NCBI RefSeq assembly: GCF_009497775.1
Contig: NZ_CP031012.1
Coordinates: 186,001 to 250,000 of the forward strand
DNA: 64,000 bases
Reading direction: 5' to 3'
From: Alcaligenes faecalis
GTDB taxonomy: Bacteria > Pseudomonadota > Gammaproteobacteria > Burkholderiales > Burkholderiaceae_B
The notes beneath the pieces are model-generated. The model searched no databases. It saw nothing but the letters and a program-made list of their open reading frames with translations, and was not told the origin of the DNA. The position numbers were made by a program, and so were the translations under genes. Each line of letters opens with the position of its first letter. The first letter of the stretch is position 1. Shown one piece after another: positions 9,081-17,351 of this stretch.

Positions 9081-9348
9081 GTTTATCTGCATATGTAACG
9101 CGATCACCGAGCGTCAAGTACAAGAAGCAGTACGTGGCGGCGCTTCCAGCCTGGCAGACCTGCAAGGTCAGCTTGGCGTGGCGTCTTGCTGTGGCTGCTG
9201 CGCGGAGACGGCTCAGGACTATTTGCCCGGCGGACGCTATGCCAATCAAACCATGATTGCTAGCCTTGAAACCGCCCGGGTGGATTACGCTGCCAACGAC
9301 AGCCTGATCCCTGACCCTGAGTTTGGCCGTCTTGTTTGCCGCGCCTAA
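9079..9348 (+). CDS. bfd: Bacterioferritin-associated ferredoxin
   Basis: An 89-residue BFD-like 2Fe-2S protein. The four cluster ligands match the family spacing: Cys4 and Cys6 in MFICICNAITE, then Cys38 and Cys41 in ASCCGCCAETA. Bfd reduces the bacterioferritin core to release iron, and the bacterioferritin gene lies 270 bp downstream. The ATG at 9079 gives the canonical N-terminus; a longer frame from 9043 adds an implausible hydrophobic leader that runs through the Fur-like sequence. Confidence 0.92.
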   Translation: MFICICNAITERQVQEAVRGGASSLADLQGQLGVASCCGCCAETAQDYLPGGRYANQTMIASLETARVDYAANDSLIPDPEFGRLVCRA

Positions 9349-9384
9349 GCGCATGTTTTTGATCAGGATTTCCCATTCCCACTA

Positions 9385-9410
9385 TTGCTAGTGGGAATGA
9401 TTGTTATTGG
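9385..9410 (+). terminator. Inverted repeat after bfd
   Basis: A perfect 9-bp inverted repeat, CATTCCCAC and GTGGGAATG around TATTGCTA, lies about 36 bp past the bfd stop codon. It has only a mixed T-rich tail. It could be a weak terminator or a protein-binding palindrome. Confidence 0.4.
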
Positions 9411-9421
9411 TCCTGTTACTA

Positions 9422-9461
9422 ACCCAAAAGCGCAACGCTTTCTGGGTGCTTTTTCGTTTTT
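9422..9461 (+). terminator. Terminator between bfd and bfr
   Basis: ACCCAAAAGCG at 9422-9432 pairs with CGCTTTCTGGGT at 9436-9447 with one bulge, and is followed by a T-rich run (GCTTTTTCGTTTTTT). This fits Rho-independent termination of the bfd transcript, so bfr (9619) probably has its own promoter within 9462-9600. Confidence 0.6.
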
Positions 9462-9618
9462 TAAGCCATTGCCCATGCGTGCATGGTAGCCTGTCACATT
9501 CATCCCCCACTGTGTTTTTGCCTGCATCGCGCCTGTGTGCGATCTCTGGCGTGAGCAGCGTTTGTGGGGGCTCGGCGGCTCCTTGGGGGGAGCGCCGTCA
9601 GATTTACAGGAGAACAGC

Positions 9619-10098
9619 ATGTTTGGCGATAAAGTGGTAATTCAGCATCTGAACAAGCAGCTAAAGAACGAACTAACAGCAATCAATCAATACTTCTTGC
9701 ACGCTCGCATGTTGAACCATTGGGGCTTTAACAAGCTGGGCAAACACGAGTATGACGAGTCCATCGGTGAGATGAAGCACGCCGATATGCTGATTGAACG
9801 TATCTTCATGCTGGACGGCCTGCCTAACCTGCAGGACATGCACAAGATCATGATCGGTGAGAACGTGCCTGAATTGCTGGGCTGTGATCTGAAGCTGGAA
9901 CAGGCTGCCCGTCAGACCGTGGTAGAGGCCATCGAATACTGTGAGTCCACTCGTGACTACGTGTCGCGCGATTTGTTCCTGAAGATTCTGGACGACACCG
10001 AAGAGCACATCGATTGGCTGGGCACTCAGCTGGAACTGATCGAAAAAGTGGGTCTGCAAAACTACCTGCAATCGCAGATGGGCGACCACGACGAGTAA
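9619..10098 (+). CDS. bfr: Bacterioferritin
   Basis: The 159-residue protein aligns without gaps to E. coli Bfr as I recall it. Ferroxidase ligands Glu18, Glu51, His54, Glu94 and His130 are in place, as is the haem ligand Met52 ([11 protein letters not shown]). Position 127, normally the remaining bridging or terminal glutamate, is Thr ([10 protein letters not shown]), with glutamates at 128 and 129. The protein should assemble into a 24-subunit cage storing iron. The start at 9619 follows AGGAGAACAGC; the longer frame from 9535 is non-coding. Whether Thr127 lowers ferroxidase activity or a neighbouring glutamate substitutes is open. Confidence 0.95.
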   Translation: MFGDKVVIQHLNKQLKNELTAINQYFLHARMLNHWGFNKLGKHEYDESIGEMKHADMLIERIFMLDGLPNLQDMHKIMIGENVPELLGCDLKLEQAARQTVVEAIEYCESTRDYVSRDLFLKILDDTEEHIDWLGTQLELIEKVGLQNYLQSQMGDHDE

Positions 10099-10124
10099 GC
10101 ATCCGCTGCTCAGGCTACAAAAAA

Positions 10125-10151
10125 AGCACCCGCTAAAACGGGTGCTTTTTT
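10125..10151 (+). terminator. Rho-independent terminator of bfr
   Basis: An 8-bp GC-rich stem (AGCACCCG at 10125-10132 with CGGGTGCT at 10139-10146) with a CTAAAA loop is flanked by A-runs and T-runs, 26 bp past the bfr stop. Confidence 0.9.
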
Positions 10152-10212
10152 ATTGGGCTACACAGACCGGGTAGCAGGCCAGACAAACTGGCTGTGGATA
10201 CGCCCTGCAGCC

Positions 10213-10836
10213 TTAGAAGGACTTGCTAGGACAGCCTGCAACCTTGCCCCACGCATTATTGGGACCACAGTATTTGTTGCGTGCTTCCCAGGAACAGCTG
10301 GGACGGTCGAAAAAGCCTTTATTGCTGCAGGCATTGAGCTCCTGCTGCAATTGAGCTTGCCAGGCGCCATTGTTGGAGCCTGCGATTTGAATATCTTGAG
10401 GAGGTGGTGGAGGGGGCGTACCAACGTCGACAGGCTGGATAGGCTCGGAGCCTCCCAGATTGACGCGGGCAATTCCTTGCAATTCCCGGTTCTGCTCGGT
10501 CATGGCAATTTGAATAGCCTGCTCCAGCGAAATGGACGTGGTAGCCAGGGCAATGGGCGGCTTTTCTTCCGTTAGCGTAGAAGTGTCGATTTCCCAGGCG
10601 ATCGGTGTGGGTGCTTGTGGCACTCCCAGTCGACCATTGGGCAAAGGCTGCGGCGGTTGCGCGGTAAAGGGTTTGCCATCGGCATCAAGCGTAGGCAAGT
10701 CTGACGGGTCGGGGGTGCTGACCGCCATGGACTTTTCAGGGCCGTGCGCGATAAGCCAGTTCCCCAGTTCCAGGCCGCCCCACACTGAAGCACCTGCTAC
10801 CAGCAGCAAGACAGCAATGATAAAACGCCAGGGCAT
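10213..10836 (-). CDS. Hypothetical membrane-anchored protein with Cys-rich C-terminus
   Basis: A 207-residue protein that I do not recognise. It opens with one hydrophobic segment (about residues 4-28) acting as a signal anchor. A long Pro-rich, low-complexity middle includes a Pro repeat around residue 145. It ends in a compact domain with four cysteines (ACSNKGFFDRPSC, KYCGPNNAWGKVAGC) that probably form disulfides outside the cytoplasm. The layout suggests an inner-membrane protein with a periplasmic domain on a flexible linker. It stands alone between bfr (convergent) and prfC (same strand). Confidence 0.75.
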   Translation of the reverse strand: MPWRFIIAVLLLVAGASVWGGLELGNWLIAHGPEKSMAVSTPDPSDLPTLDADGKPFTAQPPQPLPNGRLGVPQAPTPIAWEIDTSTLTEEKPPIALATTSISLEQAIQIAMTEQNRELQGIARVNLGGSEPIQPVDVGTPPPPPPQDIQIAGSNNGAWQAQLQQELNACSNKGFFDRPSCSWEARNKYCGPNNAWGKVAGCPSKSF

Positions 10837-10944
10837 AAGCGATGTCTCGGTTGAATCAGGGGCAATCCGGTGGGCCGGATGCGCGTTATTAAAAGAAAAG
10901 AGCCGTCATTGTAGCGAAATGTCGGCCCTGCTCTTGTGACAGAA

Positions 10945-12558
10945 TTAGACGGCATCCCCGAAAACGTGTCCACCATGTTCACGTAATGCGTGGAATTCAA
11001 TGCCCGGATTCAGCTCCTGCGCCACGCGCAGCTGCGCAGGCGATGTTGCTAAAAAGGCAATGGCTTCGACCACGTCATAGGCGATATTGCCCGCGTTGGT
11101 CTCGATGAACTTCTTCATGTCCTTGGGGTCTTTGGCCGTTACCCAGCGAGCCATATTGAAGCGGCTGGACGACAGGCGTGCTTCCACACCGTACTCCGTT
11201 TTCAGGCGATGGGCCACCACTTCAAACTGCAGTTGGCCAACCGCGCCCAGCAGCATCATGCCGCCTGCCATATGGGGACGGAACACCTGAATGGCGCCCT
11301 CTTCACCCAGCTGGGTCAGGCCGGTACGCAATTGCTTGGTGCGCAGCGGATCTTTGACTTCAATGGACTGGAACAGTTCGGGAGCGAAGAAAGGCAGGCC
11401 GGTAAATTGCAGGTTTTCGCCTTCGGTCAGCACGTCGCCCAGTTGCAAAATGCCGTGGTTGGGCACACCGATAATGTCGCCTGCAAACGCATCGTCCAGC
11501 AGTTCACGGCGTTGCGACAGGAAGGACACCACGTTATTGGGGCGAATTTCCTTGCCGGTACGAGACACTTTCAGTTTCATCCCGCGCTTGAAATGGCCGG
11601 AGCTGACGCGCACAAAGGCCACACGGTCGCGGTGGGCTGGGTCCATATTGGCTTGCACCTTGAACACTACACCACTGAACTTGGGCTCGTCAGGCTGCAC
11701 TTCGCGCTGCAGGGCGGCGCGTGGGCCAGGAGAAGGAGCCAGGTCAACCAGCGCGTCCAGCACTTCCTGCACACCAAAGTTATTGATGGCCGAGCCAAAG
11801 AACACGGGGGTTTGCTTGCCTTGCAGGAACAGGTCCAGGTCGAACTCGGGCGCTGCGGCGTTCAGCAGTTCGATTTCTTCCTGCGCCTTTTCAAAGGGCT
11901 CGCCAAAGCGTGCGGCAATCGCCGGGTTGTCCAGGCCGGGGATGATTTCATCCTCGCCATGACGTTCCTGACCGGGCTTGAACACACGCATATGGTTGGC
12001 GCGCAGATTGAACACACCGCCAAAGCGACGTGCCATCCCGATAGGCCAGGAAAACGGCACCACTTCCATGCCCAGGTGCGACTCAATTTCCGACAGCACA
12101 TCCAGCGGCTCTTGAACTTCGCGGTCCAGCTTGTTTACGAAAGTGATGATGGGCGTATTGCGGGCCCGGCACACTTGCAAGAGGCGAATGGTTTGCGGTT
12201 CCACACCGTTGGCCGCGTCAATCACCATCAGGGCGGCGTCCACGGCGGTCAGCACACGGTAGGTATCTTCCGAGAAGTCCTGGTGGCCGGGGGTGTCCAG
12301 CAGGTTGATGACGCAATCGCGGTATTCCATCTGCATGACCGAGGAGGCCACCGAAATACCACGTTGCTTTTCAATTTCCATCCAGTCCGAGGAGGCATGG
12401 CGGCTGGCTTTACGGGCCTTGACGCTACCTGCAATCTGAATCGCACCCGCGAACAGCAGCAGTTTTTCAGTCAGTGTGGTCTTACCCGCGTCAGGGTGAG
12501 AAATAATGGCAAAGGTGCGGCGTTTCTTGACTTCAGAGCGTATGTCACCGGACGACAT
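10945..12558 (-). CDS. prfC: Peptide chain release factor 3
   Basis: The 537-residue GTPase has the P-loop SHPDAGKTTL near residue 20, the G2/G3 region with DTPGHQDFSEDTYR, the G4 motif NKLDRE, and RF3-typical GMARRFGGVFNLRANHMRVF. RF3 removes RF1 or RF2 from the ribosome after peptide release. Length and start are typical of the family. It is probably transcribed alone or read through from the LysE-type gene 97 bp upstream. Confidence 0.97.
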   Translation of the reverse strand: MSSGDIRSEVKKRRTFAIISHPDAGKTTLTEKLLLFAGAIQIAGSVKARKASRHASSDWMEIEKQRGISVASSVMQMEYRDCVINLLDTPGHQDFSEDTYRVLTAVDAALMVIDAANGVEPQTIRLLQVCRARNTPIITFVNKLDREVQEPLDVLSEIESHLGMEVVPFSWPIGMARRFGGVFNLRANHMRVFKPGQERHGEDEIIPGLDNPAIAARFGEPFEKAQEEIELLNAAAPEFDLDLFLQGKQTPVFFGSAINNFGVQEVLDALVDLAPSPGPRAALQREVQPDEPKFSGVVFKVQANMDPAHRDRVAFVRVSSGHFKRGMKLKVSRTGKEIRPNNVVSFLSQRRELLDDAFAGDIIGVPNHGILQLGDVLTEGENLQFTGLPFFAPELFQSIEVKDPLRTKQLRTGLTQLGEEGAIQVFRPHMAGGMMLLGAVGQLQFEVVAHRLKTEYGVEARLSSSRFNMARWVTAKDPKDMKKFIETNAGNIAYDVVEAIAFLATSPAQLRVAQELNPGIEFHALREHGGHVFGDAV

Positions 12559-12655
12559 TGAAAATCCTTGTGGCAGCGCCAGTCTGGCGCGTGGAAAACA
12601 GTGAGCGAATTATCCGTAAAGCAGGGCTTGGGGGCAAGCGCAGGCGCGCACAAGG

Positions 12656-13279
12656 CTAACGCGACACGCTGGCCAATACCGTACCTGCCAGAATAAATAG
12701 CGAACCGAACACGCGGTTCAGCAGCCGCACATGGCTGGCCTGACGGAGCAAATGCAACATGCGGGCCGCCAGCGACGTGTAGCAACCCATGGCCACCAGA
12801 TCCGTAAAGCACAGGGTCATGGCGATCAACAGGTATTGCAGCGGCATGGGCCGATTCAAGTCCAGAAACTGGGGCATGATGGCCAGCAGAAATACCAGAC
12901 CCTTGGGGTTGGTGATGTTGATCAGGCAACCACGCAGCAACAGATCACGAATGCGAAAGTCGCTGGGTTCCTGGCCTGTAACCTGCACCGGCATGGCGTC
13001 GGTGCGCAATTGCTTCCAGCCCAGATAAATCAGGTAGGCCGCACCCAGCCATTTAAGCGTGGTGAAAGCCAGTTCCGAGCGCGCCAGGACTTGTCCCAGC
13101 CCCAGGCTGATGATGAATATCTGAATCATGATTCCGATATTCAGGCCAATCGCCATCCAGTAGCCACGCTTGAAGCCGTATTTCAGGCCGGAGGACATGG
13201 AGGAGATTGCACCTGGGCCAGGTGAAAACGAAATGACCCAGGAAGCCGCGAAAAAAGCGAGCCAGGTGCTCAGTGCCAT
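12656..13279 (-). CDS. LysE/RhtB-family amino acid exporter
   Basis: The 207-residue hydrophobic protein has about six membrane helices and family landmarks near the N-terminus (FSPGPGAISSMSSGLKYGFKRG) and later INITNPKGLVFLLAIMPQFL. LysE/RhtB proteins export amino acids or their analogues through the inner membrane. No substrate can be assigned. It lies between rhlE and prfC on the same strand, with a hairpin (13293-13319) upstream separating it from rhlE. Confidence 0.9.
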   Translation of the reverse strand: MALSTWLAFFAASWVISFSPGPGAISSMSSGLKYGFKRGYWMAIGLNIGIMIQIFIISLGLGQVLARSELAFTTLKWLGAAYLIYLGWKQLRTDAMPVQVTGQEPSDFRIRDLLLRGCLINITNPKGLVFLLAIMPQFLDLNRPMPLQYLLIAMTLCFTDLVAMGCYTSLAARMLHLLRQASHVRLLNRVFGSLFILAGTVLASVSR

Positions 13280-13292
13280 GGTGTGCTCGGTT

Positions 13293-13319
13293 CAAAGGCG
13301 GGCGCTGTGCCCGCCTTTG
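13293..13319 (-). terminator. Terminator-like hairpin after rhlE
   Basis: A perfect 10-bp stem (CAAAGGCGGG at 13293-13302 with CCCGCCTTTG at 13310-13319) with a 7-nt loop lies 24 bp past the rhlE stop codon. The trailing T-run is short, so efficiency is uncertain. Confidence 0.6.
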
Positions 13320-13342
13320 GCAGGCACAGTCCCTGGCCGGAT

Positions 13343-14806
13343 TTAGGCTTTGGCTTGGGCGGGGCTACGGTTGCTGCGGTTCGGGCCGCGGCTGTCCTGA
13401 CGGCCACCGGGGCGACCTTGGCCAGCACGGGCTGCGCCACCGCCAGCACCGCCAGGAGCAGCACTGCGACGTGGGCGGTTGTCGTTGCCAGGACGGCGTG
13501 GACGGCTTTCGCCATTACCACCACGGCCTTCAGCGGAGCGACCTTGACCACCACCGTTGGGGCGACGGGCACCAGGAGCACGAGCGCCAGGAGCGCTGTT
13601 GAAGCGACGCTCTGCGTAGGTGTCTTCCTTGGCTTCTTCAGCCAGGGCAGCTCGCGAAGGAGGCGTCCAGCCTTCCACCACGATGCGCTCGATAGGATTG
13701 CGGGTCATGCGCTCGATCTGCTTGAGCAAACGCATTTCGCTGCGATCCACCAGCGACAGGGCCACGCCTTCGCTACCAGCACGGCCAGTACGGCCAATGC
13801 GGTGTACGTAGTCTTCAGGAACGTTAGGCAGTTCGAAGTTGACCACGTAAGGCAGTTGATCAATGTCCAGACCACGAGCGGCGATGTCAGTAGCAACCAG
13901 CACCACAACCTTGCCGTTCTTGAAGCCTGCCAGCGCACGGGTACGAGCCGCCTGGCTCTTGTTACCGTGCAGGGCTTCAGCGGCCATACCGTCCTTGGAC
14001 AGTTTTTCGGCCAGACGGTTGGCGCCGTGCTTGGTGCGGCAGAACACCAGAACCTGGTTCCAGCCGCTTTCGCGGATGATGTGGCTCAGCAGGTCACGTT
14101 TGTGAGCCTGGTCAGCCAGAATCACTTGCTGGGTAATCAGTTCGTTGGTGGTGTTGCGGGCAGCAACGGCCACTTCGTCAGGGTTGTTCAGCGAACCACG
14201 GGCCAGTTCACGGATTTCGTCCGAGAAAGTTGCCGAGAACAGCAGAGTCTGACGATCAACCGGCATCAGGCTGATGATCTTGCGAATGTCGCGGATAAAG
14301 CCCATGTCCAGCATGCGGTCGGCTTCGTCCAGGACCAGGATTTCCACGCCGGTCAGGTCCACCGTGCGTTGACGCACGTGGTCCAGCAAACGACCAGGAG
14401 TGGCCACCAGAATGTCCAGGGGCTTACGCAGCGCATGGAACTGGGGGTTGATGTTCACGCCACCAAACATGACCATCGAGCGCAGACGGGTGTGCTGGCT
14501 GTACAAACGTACCGATTCTTCAACCTGGGCGGCCAGTTCACGGGTAGGAGCCAGGATCAGCGCACGTGGGCGGCCTGGTTTGCGGTTTTGCTGAGGGTTG
14601 TTCAGCAGACGGTGCAAGATAGGCAGGGTAAAGCCTGCGGTCTTGCCGGTGCCGGTTTGAGCGGCAGCCAACAGGTCACCACCTTCAATGACCTTGGGGA
14701 TGGCCTGGGCTTGAATAGGGGTGGGGTGGGTATAGCCTGCGTCGGTTACAGCACGCAACAGAGGTTCTGCCAGCTCAAGAGAGGCAAAAGTGATTTGAGA
14801 GTCCAA
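13343..14806 (-). CDS. rhlE: DEAD-box ATP-dependent RNA helicase, RhlE type
   Basis: The 487-residue helicase shows the ordered motifs Q (TPIQAQAIP), I (AQTGTGKT), Ia (PTRELAAQ), II ([10 protein letters not shown]), III (SATFS) and VI ([10 protein letters not shown]). A roughly 100-residue Arg/Gly/Pro/Asn-rich tail typical of RhlE follows. It remodels RNA during ribosome assembly or mRNA decay. The start codon is TTG (14804-14806): the frame has no ATG or GTG that gives the conserved N-terminus [21 protein letters not shown]-like -10 sits about 150 bp upstream, giving a long 5' leader. Confidence 0.95.
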   Translation of the reverse strand: MDSQITFASLELAEPLLRAVTDAGYTHPTPIQAQAIPKVIEGGDLLAAAQTGTGKTAGFTLPILHRLLNNPQQNRKPGRPRALILAPTRELAAQVEESVRLYSQHTRLRSMVMFGGVNINPQFHALRKPLDILVATPGRLLDHVRQRTVDLTGVEILVLDEADRMLDMGFIRDIRKIISLMPVDRQTLLFSATFSDEIRELARGSLNNPDEVAVAARNTTNELITQQVILADQAHKRDLLSHIIRESGWNQVLVFCRTKHGANRLAEKLSKDGMAAEALHGNKSQAARTRALAGFKNGKVVVLVATDIAARGLDIDQLPYVVNFELPNVPEDYVHRIGRTGRAGSEGVALSLVDRSEMRLLKQIERMTRNPIERIVVEGWTPPSRAALAEEAKEDTYAERRFNSAPGARAPGARRPNGGGQGRSAEGRGGNGESRPRRPGNDNRPRRSAAPGGAGGGAARAGQGRPGGRQDSRGPNRSNRSPAQAKA

Positions 14807-15232
14807 GAATTTTCCAGTGACTAGCCCAAAAGCCCTCTTTGGGGCCCTACCAATCCAGGCTAAGGTGTTTTGTTATGGCGACAATGCCACGGCAGGGGCA
14901 AGAACGCCGCCTGCTGCAAGAGGCGCAGTGATTGGTGCGCTGCGCAATCCGCCATTATAGCGTGAAATTAGTAAAAATCCTCATTGACCATCTTGTATCA
15001 TTTTGACCGGTAGCGTTAAAACAACCTGCTTCAAACGTAAACGGTCAGGCAGATTGTTCCGCCGGATTTGACAGAAATTGTTAAGCGCCGCCATAGACGG
15101 ACTTGTTATGCTGCGGTACGCGGTTTACGCTTGGCGTGCACGCACCGCCGGGCTCTGTTTGGCACGTGCCCGAGCACAGGGGTCGCAACCCGTTTTTGTT
15201 GTTTATCTGCTTATTTTTGCAGGAAAAAAATC
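14807..15232. other. 426-bp divergent intergenic region between rhlE and lemA
   Basis: No gene is seen here. On the minus strand the sequence TATAAT (plus coordinates 14954-14959) is a good -10 for rhlE, although its -35 is weak; this would leave a leader of about 140 nt. On the plus side a TTGACA occurs at 15068-15073 without a convincing -10 at the right distance. A longer in-frame extension of lemA from 15068 has no coding character, and the lipoprotein signal starts at 15233. Confidence 0.5.
14954..14959 (-). promoter_or_regulatory. Candidate -10 box for rhlE
   Basis: A perfect TATAAT hexamer on the minus strand, about 150 bp upstream of the TTG start of rhlE. The sequence 16-18 bp upstream is not close to TTGACA, so this rests on the -10 alone. 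Confidence 0.4.
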
Positions 15233-15853
15233 ATGACATCATGGATACGATGGGTCTTTATCAGCAGCGTGGCGGTCTTGCTGTCTGGTTGTGGGTATAA
15301 CGAGATCCAGCGCCTGGACGAGCAGGTCAAGGCCGCTTGGTCGCAAACTCTGAATCAATACGAGCGTCGCGCCGAACTGGTGCCCAAGCTGGTCAGCTCG
15401 GTCAATGCCTATATGGTGAATGAGCGCACAGTGCTGACTCAGGTTACCGAAGCCCGTGCCAAGGTTGGCACCATTCAGATGAAAGTGGACGATCTGGATA
15501 ACCCCGAAGTGATGGCGCGCTTCCAGGAAGCCCAGAACCAGTTGTCCTCGGCGCTGTCGCGTCTGATCGCCGTGTCGGAAAACTACCCGCAACTGAAAAG
15601 CGATGGCCTGTTCCGCGACCTGATGACGCAGCTGGAAGGCACGGAAAACCGTATTGCCACCGAACGCGGCCGTTATGTACAGACCGTGCAGGAATACAAC
15701 CTGTTCATCCGTCAGTTCCCTACCCTGATTACCGCCAAGCTGTTTGGCTACAAGGTCAAGGAAAACTACGGCGTGGATCGTCAAAGCGAAATCACGCGTG
15801 ACCCCGAGGTCAAGTTTGATATCCCTGCGACCCCCGCTCCTGCTGGGTATTGA
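15233..15853 (+). CDS. LemA-family lipoprotein
   Basis: The 206-residue protein has a lipoprotein signal ending in LLSGC, then the LemA core (GYNEIQRLDEQVKAAWSQTLNQYERRAELVPKLV, given only as a landmark) made of long helices, and ends with IPATPAP. LemA proteins are envelope helical bundles of unclear function, usually next to TPM-domain genes as here. The ATG at 15233 is preceded by AGGAAAAAA. It is the first gene of a five-gene operon reaching to 20215. Confidence 0.9.
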   Translation: MTSWIRWVFISSVAVLLSGCGYNEIQRLDEQVKAAWSQTLNQYERRAELVPKLVSSVNAYMVNERTVLTQVTEARAKVGTIQMKVDDLDNPEVMARFQEAQNQLSSALSRLIAVSENYPQLKSDGLFRDLMTQLEGTENRIATERGRYVQTVQEYNLFIRQFPTLITAKLFGYKVKENYGVDRQSEITRDPEVKFDIPATPAPAGY

Positions 15854-15873
15854 TTAATTCTGGAGGTGGAGTC

Positions 15874-16833
15874 ATGAACGTGCACGATCTTGCACTGACT
15901 GCTGGGCCTGGGTCTGCACGTTCTGGCAGGCTGGCGAGGGCCTGTGGCTTGTTGATGGCATTGCTGTTGCTGTGCTGGTCCTGGACACAGGCGCAGGCCA
16001 AGCCTGAGCCCATTCCCGCCATTGCGGGGTGGGTGACGGACACCACGGGCACTCTCAGCCCGGATCAAAAAGATGCCCTGAACCAGCAGCTCAAAGCGGT
16101 GGAGCAGGAAAAGGGCGCGCAGGTCGTGATCCTGATGGTGCCCACCACGGGTGAAGAAACCATCGAACAATATGCTTTGCGTGTCTTTGATCAATGGGAA
16201 ATTGGCCGCAAGAAAGTGGACGATGGCATCTTGCTGCTGGTGGCCAAGGATGATCGCCGCATGCGTATCCAGACCGGTTATGGCCTGGAAGGCGCGGTGA
16301 CGGACTTGCAGGCGGGCCGCATCATCCGCGAACAGATGACACCTCGTTTTATCGAAGGCAATTTCTACGCCGGTATCCAGGCCGCAGCCGATAGTCTGGT
16401 TGGTCTGGTCAACGGCGAAGAGCTTCCCCCTCCTCCTAAAAATGCACCTGTCACGTCTTCGGGTGAAGAAGGCGTGTTCTGGGAGCCTTTGCTGGCCGTA
16501 GGTGCGATTGTTTTTTTTGCCTCGCCCGTGTTTGCCGCGCTGGCAGCAGGCGTGTTCACCCTGGTGGTCTCAGGCAGCATCGGGCTGGCCTTGCTGGCCG
16601 CCGTGGTAGGCGCTGGTTTGAGCATGATTGGCCGACTCTTTGGCGCAGGCGGTAAATCCAGCTCCGGGCGCGCCTCGCGCCGTGGTGGCGTCGTTGGTGG
16701 CCTGGGTGGTTATTCCTCCGGTGGTTTTGGTGGGAATGGCGGCAGCAGCGGTGGTGGCTTCGGCGGTTTTGGCGGAGGCAGCGGCGGTGGTGGTGGCGGT
16801 AGCGGAGGCGGTGGCGCTTCCGGTAGTTGGTAA
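15874..16833 (+). CDS. TPM-domain protein, YgcG type, Gly/Ser-rich C-terminus
   Basis: The 319-residue protein has a signal peptide, a TPM domain (VTDTTGTLSPDQKDAL, ILMVPTTGEETIEQYALRVFDQWEIGRKKVDDGILLLVAKDDRRMRI in pieces, GYGLEGAVTD), two hydrophobic segments near residues 205-250, and a C-terminal tail of about 50 residues almost wholly Gly and Ser ending in Trp. TPM domains occur in YgcG-type envelope proteins and plant photosystem repair factors. I chose ATG 15874, placed after GGAGGTGGAG; the frame extends to 15850 but overlaps lemA. Its role with LemA is unknown. Confidence 0.88.
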   Translation: MNVHDLALTAGPGSARSGRLARACGLLMALLLLCWSWTQAQAKPEPIPAIAGWVTDTTGTLSPDQKDALNQQLKAVEQEKGAQVVILMVPTTGEETIEQYALRVFDQWEIGRKKVDDGILLLVAKDDRRMRIQTGYGLEGAVTDLQAGRIIREQMTPRFIEGNFYAGIQAAADSLVGLVNGEELPPPPKNAPVTSSGEEGVFWEPLLAVGAIVFFASPVFAALAAGVFTLVVSGSIGLALLAAVVGAGLSMIGRLFGAGGKSSSGRASRRGGVVGGLGGYSSGGFGGNGGSSGGGFGGFGGGSGGGGGGSGGGGASGSW

Positions 16834-16850
16834 GGCCACAGGGGAGCGAC

Positions 16851-17348
16851 ATGAGTATGAATTGGAAAGAACTGTCGGGCTGGGCATCGGTGCAAGGCCA
16901 ATGGCTGCGTCGTCGTCATTTCAACGCTGAAATGCTGGGCCATCTGGCTGAACAGATCCGCAAGAGTGAAGAAAACCATAGTGGCGAGTTGGTGGTCGCG
17001 ATCGAGGCCGTCTTGCCCGCCCACGAAGCCGACAGCGCCCACCGTGCTCTGGAAGTCTTTGGCCGTTTGCGTGTCTGGGACACGCCCTTGAACTCCGGCG
17101 TCTTGCTGTATCTGGCTCTGGGTCAGCGCCGTATCCATATCATTGCGGACCGGGGCATCAAGGCTGATCCGGCTCAGTGGGCACAGATCTGTCAGAAACT
17201 GGAAAAAGATCTGGCCTCGCGTGAGTATTTGTCGGGTTTGCTGGCTGCGGTCAGCGCCATTGAAACTATCTTGCAGCAAGGCGCTCCGGCGCAGACTTCG
17301 GGCGTGGCGGCAGTCAATGCCTTGCCTGACGAACCTGTACTTCTTTAA
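16851..17348 (+). CDS. Short TPM-domain protein
   Basis: The 165-residue protein has no obvious signal peptide. It carries a second TPM-like domain: SGELVVAIEAVLPAHEAD, then VWDTPLNSGVLLYLALGQRRIHIIADRGIKA and a helical end. It is the common third member of LemA/TPM loci. ATG 16851 follows GGGGAGCGAC. It probably works with the larger TPM protein whose gene ends 17 bp upstream. Confidence 0.85.
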   Translation: MSMNWKELSGWASVQGQWLRRRHFNAEMLGHLAEQIRKSEENHSGELVVAIEAVLPAHEADSAHRALEVFGRLRVWDTPLNSGVLLYLALGQRRIHIIADRGIKADPAQWAQICQKLEKDLASREYLSGLLAAVSAIETILQQGAPAQTSGVAAVNALPDEPVLL

Positions 17349-17351
17349 GTG

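Noticed and set aside
11209-12561. 450-residue plus-strand open frame
   Set aside because: It is antisense to prfC, which has full-length GTPase motifs.
13283-14824. 513-residue plus-strand open frame
   Set aside because: It is antisense to rhlE, which has all DEAD-box motifs.
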